Source: Gammaproteobacteria bacterium (GTDB lineage Bacteria > Pseudomonadota > Gammaproteobacteria > Competibacterales > Competibacteraceae). From it: a stretch of DNA of 64,000 nucleotides. Position numbers and translations under genes: made by a program. The DNA is taken from assembly GCA_024235135.1 (NCBI GenBank), contig JACKMZ010000001.1, positions 186,001 through 250,000 on the forward strand, given 5' to 3'. The notes under the pieces are model-generated. The model searched no databases, had not been told where the DNA came from, and worked only from the letters and a program-made list of their open reading frames with translations. Shown in pieces: positions 16,774 to 25,867 of the stretch; the first letter of the stretch is position 1, and each line of letters starts with the position of its first letter.

Positions 16774-18354
16774 TCAATCCAGCGGACAGAAGCCGGTGCA
16801 ACCGTCCTCGTCGGGGTCCACGTGGCGGCTGTTGCGTCCGGATTGCGCCCAGGCCAGGTAGGGGAAGCTCTCCTGGTAGTCCCTATCGTTCGTGTTCACG
16901 CCGTCACCGATGCGGTTATGCGGAAAACCCGAGAAGGAAACGCCGCCTTCGGGCGGCGCCAAGACACCGGCCACCACCCGCGCGGAAATATCGGTAACGT
17001 CGTCGAAGACGCGCCGGCCGTTGGGAAAGCCGGCCGGATCGCCGCCGAGCAAGCCCAATCGGCTGCGGGCCGTGAAATCGACGGTCGCTGGCACACCGGT
17101 ATTGAGCCGCAGCAGGTCGGCGACCGGACCGGTCGGGGTGCCGGGGGCGGCGATTGGCGGCAGATATTGCACCAGCGGCAGTAGATCGTTGCGCGGCGGG
17201 GTGGGGATGGGCAGGGCGTCGGCGTAGATGGCGTTCAGCACCCGCGCCAGCAGGGGATCGAGGGCGAAGGTCGCGAACTGAGCATCGCCGCGCGGTTCGC
17301 TCATGCTGAATTTGTCCTTGGAACCGGCGCCGATGATCAATTCATTGAACAAGGGATTGCCCATGCGTTGGATTTGCCGAAAGCTTCTCGACAGCAGGGG
17401 CCGTCCGCCCGGCTTGAAAGGCAATACCTTGGTCCCCGGACGCGACGTAGTGCCCCAGGCGCCGATGGTGGCCTTGATGTCGTCGGCGGAATGGAGTTTG
17501 CCGTCGGCCGTCAGCAGGGCGATGGGCGCTTCGACGGCGATGGCGTTGACATTGAAACCGGCCACGTCGTCGGACGCGAAATTCTGCGTGTCGTCCCGGT
17601 CCTGATCATCGCTCAGAACCCCCGGCACGCCGGAGGCGAAAGCCGAGGGGCGGAAATTGAGCGAATCGAAGGCGGCTCCCAGGTCGATCCAGAAAGGATC
17701 GTCCACCGTCCCGGCGAACACCCGGACGCCTTCCGTCAGGTCGTAGACTCCCTGCTGCGCCAGCGACGAATAATCGGGCATGGTGCGGGGACCGGCATTG
17801 CTGGGCACGGCATACAGAACCTGCCCTCCCTGCAAGCGGTAATGGCGCTTGCCCTGGATCATCTGGACCGTGTAGTTCTGGCGCAGACTCAAGCCTTCCG
17901 AACCCGGTCCATCCAAAGCCGTGATCGCCGGTGGAATCAGTGGTGTGCCCGGTGCGACCGGAGCCGGTGAATTGGCCGGCGCGGGAATGCCGTCGCCGGC
18001 ACCGACAAAGCCGGTGAATACGCCGGGGGCGCGGATTTCGGTATTGAAGCGGAATTGGAAGGTGATGTCTTCGCGCGCGTCATGGTCGTTATCGATCTTG
18101 ATTTCGTACAGGATCTCGGGATCGAAGGGGAAGAAATTGGGACCGTTGGAGGGCTCCAGCAGCGGGTCCACATCCAGAATCAGCGTCACCCGCGTCGGGT
18201 CGTCGTAGCTGACGAAGGCGAAAAAGTCGGTGATGTCGGCCTTTTGATCCAGCGCGGTCAAGGGCGCTTCCCGGTGGTTCGCCGCCTGTGCCGACCACGG
18301 CAGGGCGGCGGCCAGAACGGAAGCGGTCAGCAGGGTCATCGTCGGTTTGTTCAT
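16774..18354 (-). CDS. DUF4331 family secreted protein
   Basis: 526 residues with a signal peptide cleaved near WSAQAANHREAP. The start of the mature protein, NHREAPLTALDQKADITDFFAFVSYDDP, is the hallmark of DUF4331. The Asp-rich loops suggest metal binding, and the C-terminus ends DPDEDGCTGFCPLD. Biochemical function is unknown. It heads a three-gene operon with a TPR protein and a HupE-type transporter, a pairing that hints at calcium- or metal-linked transport. Confidence 0.85.
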   Translation of the reverse strand: MNKPTMTLLTASVLAAALPWSAQAANHREAPLTALDQKADITDFFAFVSYDDPTRVTLILDVDPLLEPSNGPNFFPFDPEILYEIKIDNDHDAREDITFQFRFNTEIRAPGVFTGFVGAGDGIPAPANSPAPVAPGTPLIPPAITALDGPGSEGLSLRQNYTVQMIQGKRHYRLQGGQVLYAVPSNAGPRTMPDYSSLAQQGVYDLTEGVRVFAGTVDDPFWIDLGAAFDSLNFRPSAFASGVPGVLSDDQDRDDTQNFASDDVAGFNVNAIAVEAPIALLTADGKLHSADDIKATIGAWGTTSRPGTKVLPFKPGGRPLLSRSFRQIQRMGNPLFNELIIGAGSKDKFSMSEPRGDAQFATFALDPLLARVLNAIYADALPIPTPPRNDLLPLVQYLPPIAAPGTPTGPVADLLRLNTGVPATVDFTARSRLGLLGGDPAGFPNGRRVFDDVTDISARVVAGVLAPPEGGVSFSGFPHNRIGDGVNTNDRDYQESFPYLAWAQSGRNSRHVDPDEDGCTGFCPLD

Positions 18355-18562
18355 CGCAATCCTCGTTACGGTTGTTGGGATGGGAAGCACTGGCCGGCCA
18401 GCACTTATCCCCTATGCGTAACGAGCCCCGATCTGGATGCAGCGATGACGATTTTTTATGAATGTCCGATCGGCTTGATCACACCGCCTTCCAGTCATCG
18501 TTCACGAAAATGTCACGACCGGTGGAGCAAAATGATGCAGTTGTCAAAGTCGGCAGGTGACC

Positions 18563-19111
18563 ATGAACGATCCCATTCAGTTTCTTTTCGATCTGCTGCG
18601 GAAACGCGGCAACAACGCCTATTTCGGGGAAGCCGTCACTGAAACCGAACACATGCTGCAGGCCGCCGATCTGGCCGAGCGCAGCGGTGCGCCCGAGGCA
18701 TTGATCGCGGCGGCATTGCTCCATGACATCGGCCATTTGCTGCATGAACGCGGCGAGCGGATTGCCGATCAAGGTATCGATGCCTGCCACGAGCAACTGG
18801 GTGCGGATTGGCTGGGGACTTATTTCGACCAGGAGGTGACCGAGCCGGTGCGTTTGCACGTGGCGGCCAAGCGTTACCTGTGTCAAGCGGAACCGGGTTA
18901 CTACGCCGGCTTGTCCGAAGCGTCCAAGCAAAGCCTGATGTTGCAGGGGGGGCCGATGGATGCGGCCGAGGCCGCGGCTTTCGTCACCACGCCTTACGGT
19001 GATCGCGCCGTGGCTTTGCGCCGTTGGGATGAAGCGGCCAAGGTTCCGGACGCCGTGACGCCTCCCCTGGAACATTTCCAGAACACGCTCAAGGCGGTAC
19101 TCAAAATCTGA
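18563..19111 (+). CDS. PhnZ-like HD-domain mixed-valence diiron oxygenase
   Basis: 182 residues. All iron ligands of the HD fold are present: H30, H54-D55 (ALLHDIGH), H58 and H76. Y20 and E23 occupy the positions of PhnZ Tyr24 and Glu27, residues that mark the oxygenase subgroup rather than HD phosphohydrolases, and K103 is also conserved. PhnZ cleaves a hydroxylated aminophosphonate to glycine and phosphate. No PhnY-type 2-oxoglutarate hydroxylase or phosphonate transporter lies nearby, so the substrate is open. It is divergent from the DUF4331 operon. Confidence 0.78.
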   Translation: MNDPIQFLFDLLRKRGNNAYFGEAVTETEHMLQAADLAERSGAPEALIAAALLHDIGHLLHERGERIADQGIDACHEQLGADWLGTYFDQEVTEPVRLHVAAKRYLCQAEPGYYAGLSEASKQSLMLQGGPMDAAEAAAFVTTPYGDRAVALRRWDEAAKVPDAVTPPLEHFQNTLKAVLKI

Positions 19112-19149
19112 GTAGCGAATCTCGATGTGACCGCTATTGATTGTTTTTT

Positions 19150-19173
19150 ATATTTCTATAATATTGGAAATAT
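19150..19173 (+). promoter_or_regulatory. Predicted ArsR operator overlapping the arsR start
   Basis: A perfect 7-bp inverted repeat ATATTTC (19150-19156) and GAAATAT (19167-19173) with a 10-bp AT-rich spacer. The right arm covers the first bases of the arsR start codon, so bound repressor would block initiation. The assignment rests on symmetry and position. Confidence 0.6.
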
Positions 19174-19549
19174 GAAAAAACAAGACGCACTGACCGCGTT
19201 GAGCGCCCTGGCGCAAGAAACGCGCCTGGACATCTTCCGCTATCTGGTCGAACAAGGCCCGCAAGGCGTGACGGCCGGCCAGATCGGCGAGCAGTTCGGC
19301 TTGCCGCCGCCAACCCTGTCCTTTCATCTGAAAACCTTGCAACAGGCCGGACTCGTGGAGCGACGCCGGCAGAGCCGTTCGCTGATTTACTCGGTGGCTA
19401 TCGGCGCCATGAACGATCTCTTGGCCTACCTCACGGAAAATTGCTGTTCCGGCCACCCCGAAGCCTGTGCCCTGCCGGTGTGCGACGTCGACGTCGACGT
19501 CGACGTCGATGGGCATGGCACGAATCCCTCGTTAAAACAAGGCCAATAA
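19172..19549 (+). CDS. arsR: ArsR/SmtB-family arsenic-responsive repressor
   Basis: 125 residues with a winged helix-turn-helix (LSALAQETRLDIFRYLVEQ ... LPPPTLSFHLKTLQQAGLVERRRQSRSLIYSVA). The C-terminal cysteines NCCSGHPEAC resemble the arsenite site of ArsR proteins with a C-terminal vicinal Cys pair, not the CVCDLP site of the E. coli type. An Asp-Val repeat (DVDVDVDVD) encoded by a GACGTC hexamer array (about 19485-19511) follows. It is the first gene of arsR-arsC-acr3. Confidence 0.92.
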   Translation: MKKQDALTALSALAQETRLDIFRYLVEQGPQGVTAGQIGEQFGLPPPTLSFHLKTLQQAGLVERRRQSRSLIYSVAIGAMNDLLAYLTENCCSGHPEACALPVCDVDVDVDVDGHGTNPSLKQGQ

Positions 19550-19552
19550 GCC

Positions 19553-20074
19553 ATGCAAAATGTCGATCCCCTCTTCCATGTGTTGTTTCTGTGCACCGGC
19601 AACTCGGCCCGCAGCATTCTCGCGGAGGCGCTGTTGAACCATTACGGCCAGGGTCGGTTCCGTGCCTATAGCGCCGGCAGCTATCCCACCGGTCAGGTCA
19701 ATCCGCTGGCGCTGGAAATTCTCAGGCGCCAGAATTTTTCCACCGATGGATTGCGCAGTAAATCCTGGGACGAATTCGCCGCCCCCGGCGCACCGCCGTT
19801 GGATTTCGTATTTACCGTATGCGACAACGCCGCCCATGAGGTCTGCCCGGTCTGGTGGGGCCACCCCATGACGGCTCATTGGGGGGTCCCCGATCCCGCC
19901 GCCGTGGAGGGGGTGGATAGCGAGCGTTTGCAGGCTTTCCGCGATGCCTTCCGGGTGCTGGAAAACCGCATCAAGGTATTCGCCAGTCTGCCTTTGGATA
20001 CCTTGGACAAAATCAACCTGCAACAGCGTCTCGACAAGATCGGAAGCACGGCCGACGCGGGGAGTGGCGCATGA
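19553..20074 (+). CDS. arsC: Arsenate reductase, low-molecular-weight phosphatase type
   Basis: Reduces arsenate to arsenite for export. The 173 residues start with the P-loop CTGNSARS (about residue 13-20). The later segment has [16 protein letters not shown], giving the redox cysteines of the thioredoxin-linked family, followed by [12 protein letters not shown]. It lies 3 bp after arsR and overlaps acr3 by 4 bp, so the three genes form one transcript. Confidence 0.93.
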   Translation: MQNVDPLFHVLFLCTGNSARSILAEALLNHYGQGRFRAYSAGSYPTGQVNPLALEILRRQNFSTDGLRSKSWDEFAAPGAPPLDFVFTVCDNAAHEVCPVWWGHPMTAHWGVPDPAAVEGVDSERLQAFRDAFRVLENRIKVFASLPLDTLDKINLQQRLDKIGSTADAGSGA

Positions 20075-21144
20075 ACGCGCGGGCGGAATCCTTGCCTGCG
20101 CAGGAGGCTGGCGCGATCGGTTTCTTCGATCGCTATCTCACGGTTTGGGTCGCGCTGTGCATTCTGACCGGCATCGTCGCCGGCAACTTTGCGCCCGGTC
20201 TGTTCGCCGTGCTGAGTCGGCTGGAGATCGCCAGCGTCAACCTGGTGGTGGCGGTGCTGATCTGGGTGATGATCTATCCGATGATGGTGAACGTCGATCT
20301 GACCTCCCTGCGGCATATCGGCGAGCGGCCCAAGGGGCTGGTGATCACCGGCGTGGTCAACTGGTTGATCAAGCCTTTTACCATGGCTGGGCTGGGGTTG
20401 TTGTTCTTCGAGTTTTTCTTTCGCGGTTGGGTCGATCCGCAGGAGGCCAAATCCTACATCGCCGGCATGATTCTTCTGGGAGCCGCGCCCTGTACCGCCA
20501 TGGTGTTCGTGTGGAGTCAACTGACCCGCGGGGACGCGACCTATACCTTGGTTCAAGTGGCCTTGAACGACCTCATCATGGTCTTTGCCTTCGCACCCCT
20601 CGTGGCCCTGTTACTGGGCGTGGCCGAGATCATCGTGCCTTGGAAGACGCTGTTACTGTCGGTCGCTCTGTACGTGGTCATTCCCCTGGCCGCTGGCTGG
20701 TTCACACGGCGCACGCTGTTGGCCCGAGGCGGACAGCCTCGCCTCGACGCCTTCAATCGGCGTTGCAAGCCCTGGACCGTCGTCGGCCTGTTGGCGACCG
20801 TGGTGCTGCTGTTCGGCTTTCAGGGCGGCACGATTTTGGAACAGCCGCTCATCATCGCACTGATCGCCGTTCCACTGATCGTGCAAAGTATCGGCATCTT
20901 CGCCGTGGCCTACCTGTGGGGCCGGGCCTGGCACGTGCCGATCGCCATCGCCGGCCCGGCCGCTTTGATCGGCACCTCCAACTTTTTCGAACTGGCCGTG
21001 GCCGTGGCGATCAGTCTGTTCGGCCTGAATTCCGGCGCGGCCTTAGCTACGGTGGTGGGCGTGCTGGTGGAAGTGCCGGTGATGCTGTTTCTGGTGAGTA
21101 TCGTCAACCGCAGCCGCCAATGGTTCGAGCGCGGGTCGCCTTGA
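20071..21144 (+). CDS. acr3: ACR3-type arsenite efflux permease
   Basis: 357 residues with about ten transmembrane helices and the ACR3 motif [19 protein letters not shown], including the conserved Cys used in arsenite transport. It exports the arsenite made by ArsC across the inner membrane. It is the last gene of the ars operon. No ArsA ATPase is present, so transport is ion-driven. Confidence 0.94.
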   Translation: MNARAESLPAQEAGAIGFFDRYLTVWVALCILTGIVAGNFAPGLFAVLSRLEIASVNLVVAVLIWVMIYPMMVNVDLTSLRHIGERPKGLVITGVVNWLIKPFTMAGLGLLFFEFFFRGWVDPQEAKSYIAGMILLGAAPCTAMVFVWSQLTRGDATYTLVQVALNDLIMVFAFAPLVALLLGVAEIIVPWKTLLLSVALYVVIPLAAGWFTRRTLLARGGQPRLDAFNRRCKPWTVVGLLATVVLLFGFQGGTILEQPLIIALIAVPLIVQSIGIFAVAYLWGRAWHVPIAIAGPAALIGTSNFFELAVAVAISLFGLNSGAALATVVGVLVEVPVMLFLVSIVNRSRQWFERGSP

Positions 21145-21256
21145 ATCCCGCCGGAGCGAATCGGGAATCGCCGGGCGTCGGGCGGAGCGATGGCCCGCCC
21201 GAGCAGCGGGTGACCGGGAAGTCGTTCAAAAGACCCGCCAGCGGGGCCGGCCCGGA

Positions 21257-23374
21257 CTATTTGTTGTTGAAACCCGGATTGTCTTGTGGCGCCGGTGGCG
21301 ACTTGGGTTTGGGCAAGGGTTGAGGCGGAGGCGTGGTGTCGATCAGGGAGTTGTTGGCCCGCACCGCTTGCTGCGTCTTGAGCACCGGTGATTGCACTTC
21401 GGGAAGCAACGCCACCCCTTTCTGACGGGCGGCGATCTGCTGGTCGCGGATATAGCTGTATTTGTCGTTGGTATAGATCGATCCCGCGACGGGGTCTCGC
21501 AGAATCACCGGGTGCAAAAAGATCATCAAATTGCGCTTTTCCTTAACGGTCTTGCGATAACGAAACAGATTGCCGAGTAACGGTACGTCGCCCAGCCCCG
21601 GCACTTTCTGCACGTTCTCGTTGAGGGAATCGTCGATCAGTCCCCCCAGCACCAGTATCTGGCCATCCTCCACCAGCACGTTCGTTTTGATCGAACGCTT
21701 GGTGGTGGTCGGCCCCTGGGCGGTGTCGGCGATCACGTCCTCGACGTCCTGGGAGATCTCCAACTGGACCGCGTTGCCTTCGTTGATCTGCGGCTTGATA
21801 CGCAAGGTAAGGCCCACGTCCCGGCGTTCGATGGTCTGAAACGGGTTGCTGGAGCCATCGCCGGTGGTGGTATAACTACCCGTTACGAACGGCCGATTCT
21901 CACCCACGATGATTTCCGCTTCTTCGTTGTCCATCGTGACCAAGGTGGGAGTGGACAGAACATTGGTGTTGCCGTCCTGCGACAAGGCGCTGATGATGGC
22001 CGCAAAGCGGTTGCGCCCACTGAAATCGCCCACGCCCAATGCCATACCCGAACCGATATTGCTGGCCGACGAGACGTCCCCGTCCGCGATGGCCGCCGCG
22101 GTCGCCGCGATGTTGGTCAGGCTTTGCCCCAAGGTGAAGTTGGTAAAGCCCACTAGGTTGCCACCCTGGCTACCGTCAACCACCCATTGGACGCCCAGTT
22201 CCGCCGTCTTTTCGGCCGAGATTTCGGCAATCGCCGCTTCGACCAGTACCTGGGCGCGGCGTACATCGAGTTGGGCGATCACCGAACGCAACGAGCGGAC
22301 GATATCCGGCGGCGCCGTGACGACCAAGGAATTGGTGGCCTCGTCGGCCTGAATGTTGACATCGGTACGCCCGGCGGCGCCGGCGCGGCTGGAAATCACG
22401 GCCTGGGCGGCGCCCGTGGCCGTTTGGCCCGGCGCTTTTCCCTCCTCGTTGAGATTTTGACTGACGCCCTGCAGCACCGGCACCAGATCGACCGCCTTGG
22501 CGTAACGCAAATAAATCACTTGCGTGTCGCCCCCGCCTTCCAGCGGGGTGTCCAAGTGGGCGATCAAGGTGCGCAGCCGTAGCCGGTCCTTGGCGCTGCC
22601 GCTCAAGAGCACGCTGTTGGTGCGCTCGTCGGCCACCAGTTTGGGTTGATTCCCGGCGGCCGCGGCCCCTTGGGCGGCCGCTTGCCCCTTGCTGTCGCTC
22701 AGGCTGGATAGGACCCGCACGACGTCGGTGGCCGACGCATGGCGTAACGGGACGATTTCCACTTCCTCGCTGCTGGCTAGATCGACACGGGCGACGATGG
22801 TGGCGATGCGGTCCACGTTGCCGGCCGCGTCCGACACGATCAGCACATTGGTCGGTCCATACGCCGCCAGATGGCCTTGCGGAGGAATCAACGGCCGCAA
22901 TATCGGCACCAATTGCGCCGCCGAGATGTTGTGCAATTCGATGACTCGCGTGACGACCTGGTCCTGCGCTATGGTTTCCCGCTGATCGACGGTGGGCACA
23001 TCGTCCTGCTTGGCGTTGGCCGCCGGTACGATCTTGATGACCTTGTCGCCAGGTATGGCCGCGTAGCCGTGTACCGCGAGGATCGCCAGAAACACGTCGT
23101 AAATCTCGTTTTCTTCCATGGGTCTGGCGGATACCAGGCTGACCCGGCCCTTGACCCTGGGATCGACGATGAAATTCCGCCCGGTGATCTCGGATACGCT
23201 GGCGATCAGGGCGTTGATGTCCGCGTCTTTCAGGTTCAGCGTCACCGGCGTGGCCCAGGAGAGCCCACCAATGCCCAGCAACAGCCCTCCCACTAACGCC
23301 TGGCATAGGTGTCGCGCGAGAAGGCGGCGGGTGTCCGTCACAAAACCGGCTGTCATAGTCATCTTCGCATTCAA
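21257..23374 (-). CDS. gspD: Type II secretion system secretin
   Basis: 705 residues with a signal peptide (ending near LSWAT). The N0 domain (VTLNLKDADINALIASVSEITGRNFIVDP) and three N-repeats follow. The secretin core contains NVLSTPTLVTMDNEEAEIIVGENRPFVTG and VPGLGDVPLLGNLFR, the gate and membrane-spanning region. It forms the outer-membrane pore for folded proteins. The C-terminus is Pro-rich. gspC lies directly upstream; no other gsp genes are in the window. Confidence 0.96.
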   Translation of the reverse strand: MNAKMTMTAGFVTDTRRLLARHLCQALVGGLLLGIGGLSWATPVTLNLKDADINALIASVSEITGRNFIVDPRVKGRVSLVSARPMEENEIYDVFLAILAVHGYAAIPGDKVIKIVPAANAKQDDVPTVDQRETIAQDQVVTRVIELHNISAAQLVPILRPLIPPQGHLAAYGPTNVLIVSDAAGNVDRIATIVARVDLASSEEVEIVPLRHASATDVVRVLSSLSDSKGQAAAQGAAAAGNQPKLVADERTNSVLLSGSAKDRLRLRTLIAHLDTPLEGGGDTQVIYLRYAKAVDLVPVLQGVSQNLNEEGKAPGQTATGAAQAVISSRAGAAGRTDVNIQADEATNSLVVTAPPDIVRSLRSVIAQLDVRRAQVLVEAAIAEISAEKTAELGVQWVVDGSQGGNLVGFTNFTLGQSLTNIAATAAAIADGDVSSASNIGSGMALGVGDFSGRNRFAAIISALSQDGNTNVLSTPTLVTMDNEEAEIIVGENRPFVTGSYTTTGDGSSNPFQTIERRDVGLTLRIKPQINEGNAVQLEISQDVEDVIADTAQGPTTTKRSIKTNVLVEDGQILVLGGLIDDSLNENVQKVPGLGDVPLLGNLFRYRKTVKEKRNLMIFLHPVILRDPVAGSIYTNDKYSYIRDQQIAARQKGVALLPEVQSPVLKTQQAVRANNSLIDTTPPPQPLPKPKSPPAPQDNPGFNNK

Positions 23375-23408
23375 TGGTTGCCGCGCCGATCCTGCCGTGT
23401 TTTCCCCG

Positions 23409-24308
23409 TCAATTCGGGGCGGAACTCAGAGCAAAGGTCAGCGGTATTTCGGCGCCGTCGCGCAGCACCTGGATGGCGATCTGATCGGCATTGAGCAGTT
23501 CCTGCATGACGGTCAAACCTTGGGCGGGGTCTACCAGGCGCACGCCGTTGACTTCGGTGACCACGTCACCGGAGCGCAGGCCCAGTTGGGCCATGAGTTT
23601 GCGGTCCCGTCCCGGCCGCAAACGAAAGCCGATGAATTGGCCATCCTGTTGATAGGGGCTGGCAAAGGCGAGGTCCTCCAAGGCTTGGGGCCGGTTCGCA
23701 ACTTCCCCGCGCAGTTGGCCGACTACGGCGCTGGCATCGATCGGGGCCGCAACGTTGTCCGCCACAGCGTTCGCCCGCGCCGTGGGCAGGGTGGTCGGGG
23801 CATTGTCCGGGACTCCGGCCAAGGGAGTTTCCTTGGGCAATTTCAAAGCTTCCAAAACGCCATTGCGCGAGAGAATCACCTGATCGCGGAGAATTTGCAC
23901 CAGATGCGCGCCGCCGGGAAGACGGTCGCCGACCGCATAACTGGATTCTGCCCCTCCGGCTGGAGCGATCAGCGCACGCCCCTTGGTCCGGTGCGGTGTA
24001 AAGAATATCCCGGCCAAGCGTAGATTCAGACGCGTTTCCGGAACATTTTGCGTAGGCGCCGCAATCAAGGTCGGGGCGTTGACCTGGCCGAACAGATGCC
24101 AATCGGCGATGGCCGCATAATCCGCTGGCTTGGGCGGCGCCTGGAGAACGGGCGCGTCGGGTTGGGTTAGGGCCGAACCCTCCACGGGCAATAGTGTCCA
24201 TGTCAAACGAGCCAGACCGTGGGCCAGCAAGATCACCAACAACACGTTGACGGGCGCCGCCAAGCGTCCCAGCGTCTCCAGATTGTTGGGGAACCTCCAG
24301 CGTCTCAT
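23409..24308 (-). CDS. gspC: Type II secretion system inner-membrane protein C
   Basis: 299 residues: one transmembrane helix (VNVLLVILLAHGLARLTWTL, about 19-38), a homology region starting DWHLFGQ that binds the secretin N0 domain, and a C-terminal PDZ domain (GLRSGDVVTEVNGVRLVDPAQGLTVMQEL). It connects the inner-membrane platform to GspD. It lies 34 bp upstream of gspD in the same operon, divergent from the OmpA lipoprotein gene. Confidence 0.93.
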   Translation of the reverse strand: MRRWRFPNNLETLGRLAAPVNVLLVILLAHGLARLTWTLLPVEGSALTQPDAPVLQAPPKPADYAAIADWHLFGQVNAPTLIAAPTQNVPETRLNLRLAGIFFTPHRTKGRALIAPAGGAESSYAVGDRLPGGAHLVQILRDQVILSRNGVLEALKLPKETPLAGVPDNAPTTLPTARANAVADNVAAPIDASAVVGQLRGEVANRPQALEDLAFASPYQQDGQFIGFRLRPGRDRKLMAQLGLRSGDVVTEVNGVRLVDPAQGLTVMQELLNADQIAIQVLRDGAEIPLTFALSSAPN

Positions 24309-24528
24309 TGGGATTGACGAATGCGACCGCCCATTATCATGAGGAAAATTAGAGCACCAAGCCCCGTGTATGACAACCGAAGGCCCTTACCCATTCCCGT
24401 GGGAGAGTCCCGAAAGCCGGAGTTTCCCTGCTCACCACTATAAATTAAGATGCCCCGGTCGGGCTATCGATGACTGTCGCGATAAGCGGCAGATGACTGA
24501 ATCCACAGATTTTTGGAGCTATCGAGTA

Positions 24529-25383
24529 ATGAATACGGGCTTGAGAATAGCGGTGTGCGCGACAATCCTCGCCATCACGGCCTGCGCGGCCGACAATCCC
24601 TATCAACGTACCGCGGTGGGGGCAGGGGTCGGCGCCGTGGCCGGAGCCGTGCTGGGTCATCAGATAGATGGCAAGTCGGGACGCTATGTGGGCGCCGCCG
24701 CCGGCGCTTTGGTCGGTGGCGCGATCGGCAATTACATGGATCGCCAGCAACAGGCTTTCGATCAGGCTCTGGCCGAGGAACGCGGCCGTTACAACATGGA
24801 GATCCAACGTTTGGAGGATGGCAGCATCAAGCTGGATATTCCCAGCGAAGTATCTTTCGATTTCAACAAGGCCGACATCAAGCCGGCCTTTACCCCGACC
24901 CTGGACAAGGTGGCCAACCTGCTGCAGGAATACAATCAGACGAACATCGAGATCATCGGGTATACCGACAGCGTGGGCAGCGAAAGTTACAATATGGAAC
25001 TATCGCGCCGTCGCGCTGAAAGCGTCGCCGGGTACCTGAGCGCGCGCGGTGTCGCCCCGCAACGACTACAGACCGTCGGCCGAGGCGAAAGCGATCCCCG
25101 CGCCAGCAACGCCACCGAAGCGGGCCGGCAGCTAAACCGCCGCGTCGAAATGGTGATTCGCGCCGATCAATCCCAACAGCAACAGGGCTATCAACAGCCC
25201 GGTCCCGGCAATGGCGCGCCTCAGCAAGGCGGTTACGGAGCGCCTCAGCAAGGCGGTTACGGAGCGCCTCAGCAGGGCGGTTATGGCGCGCCTCAACAAG
25301 GCGGCAATGGCGCACCCGATGGCGGTTATTCGCAACAAAATCCCTACGCGGAAAATCCTTATGCTCAGCCACCCAGCTATTGA
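24529..25383 (+). CDS. OmpA-family lipoprotein with glycine zipper and peptide-repeat tail
   Basis: 284 residues from the ATG at 24529. A lipobox (AITAC) is followed by a glycine-zipper segment (AVGAGVGAVAGAVLGH...GAAAGALVGGAIGNYMD). Next comes an OmpA-like peptidoglycan-binding domain (VSFDFNKADIKP ... GYTDSVGSESYNMELSRRRAESV ... RGESDPRASN ... LNRRVEM). The low-complexity tail has four GAPQQGGY-type repeats and ends AENPYAQPPSY. It anchors the outer membrane to peptidoglycan. It is divergent from gspC. Confidence 0.92.
   Translation: MNTGLRIAVCATILAITACAADNPYQRTAVGAGVGAVAGAVLGHQIDGKSGRYVGAAAGALVGGAIGNYMDRQQQAFDQALAEERGRYNMEIQRLEDGSIKLDIPSEVSFDFNKADIKPAFTPTLDKVANLLQEYNQTNIEIIGYTDSVGSESYNMELSRRRAESVAGYLSARGVAPQRLQTVGRGESDPRASNATEAGRQLNRRVEMVIRADQSQQQQGYQQPGPGNGAPQQGGYGAPQQGGYGAPQQGGYGAPQQGGNGAPDGGYSQQNPYAENPYAQPPSY
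25213..25308 (+). repeat. Four tandem 24-bp repeats in the OmpA lipoprotein gene
   Basis: Units at 25213, 25237, 25261 and 25285 encode GAPQQGGY three times and GAPQQGGN once. A partial unit GAPDGGY follows. The copies differ by a few silent changes. The unit length keeps the frame, so copy-number change would lengthen or shorten the tail without truncation. Confidence 0.9.
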
Positions 25384-25421
25384 GCGATTTGGGGATACTC
25401 GGGATTGGATTAGTCGCGGGC

Positions 25422-25448
25422 AAAAAAAAGCTCCCGATCCTCGGGAGC
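25422..25448 (-). terminator. Intrinsic terminator facing the minus strand
   Basis: On the minus strand, GCTCCCGA (from 25448) pairs with TCGGGAGC (25437-25430) across a 3-nt loop and is followed by eight T residues (25429-25422). It points against the OmpA gene that ends at 25383. Either the LysR gene ending at 25868 has a long 3' region, or a short minus-strand transcript lies between. Confidence 0.8.
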
Positions 25449-25867
25449 AACCAACCTAGGAGAGAGCCGTGCGAGTGGCTTGAACGTCTGCTAACGCGCT
25501 GCTATCGCAAGGCCGATTAATTCAAAGCACGTTCAGTGCCAATGTTGTTTTGGGCTCTGTCATCGCTATCTTGTTCGATTTCTCGCTTAGCCATGCGATG
25601 GTAGGGCCTCGATCCGATCAGAATGACCCTTCGGTGGTTCATTCTGAATGCCGGGATTACGGGCCATGACGGTTTCTTCCCGTCGAGGACGCTGGTGGTG
25701 GAGTAAGTCATTGAGTGAGTTACACTGTGGTCGTTCCGGGTGACTTGCCTGTCTCGAAATAAGTGCAGGTATTGACAATCGTTTTGCAATCAGGGACACA
25801 TTGCGCGCTAATGTGACAAGCGGTGTCGCCCCAGCCGACGATCGGCGCGACTGGGACAATCCAACGG
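25449..25867. other. Intergenic region without a confident gene
   Basis: Short open frames exist on the minus strand (one encoding MAKREIEQDSDDRAQ from 25592), but none has a ribosome-binding site or recognisable family. With the minus-strand terminator at its left end, the region could hold a small RNA or the 3' untranslated part of the LysR mRNA. Confidence 0.4.

Noticed and set aside
22176..23306. Minus-strand frame of about 376 codons overlapping gspD in another frame
   Set aside because: Arg/Gly-rich out-of-frame reading of gspD, which is unmistakable.
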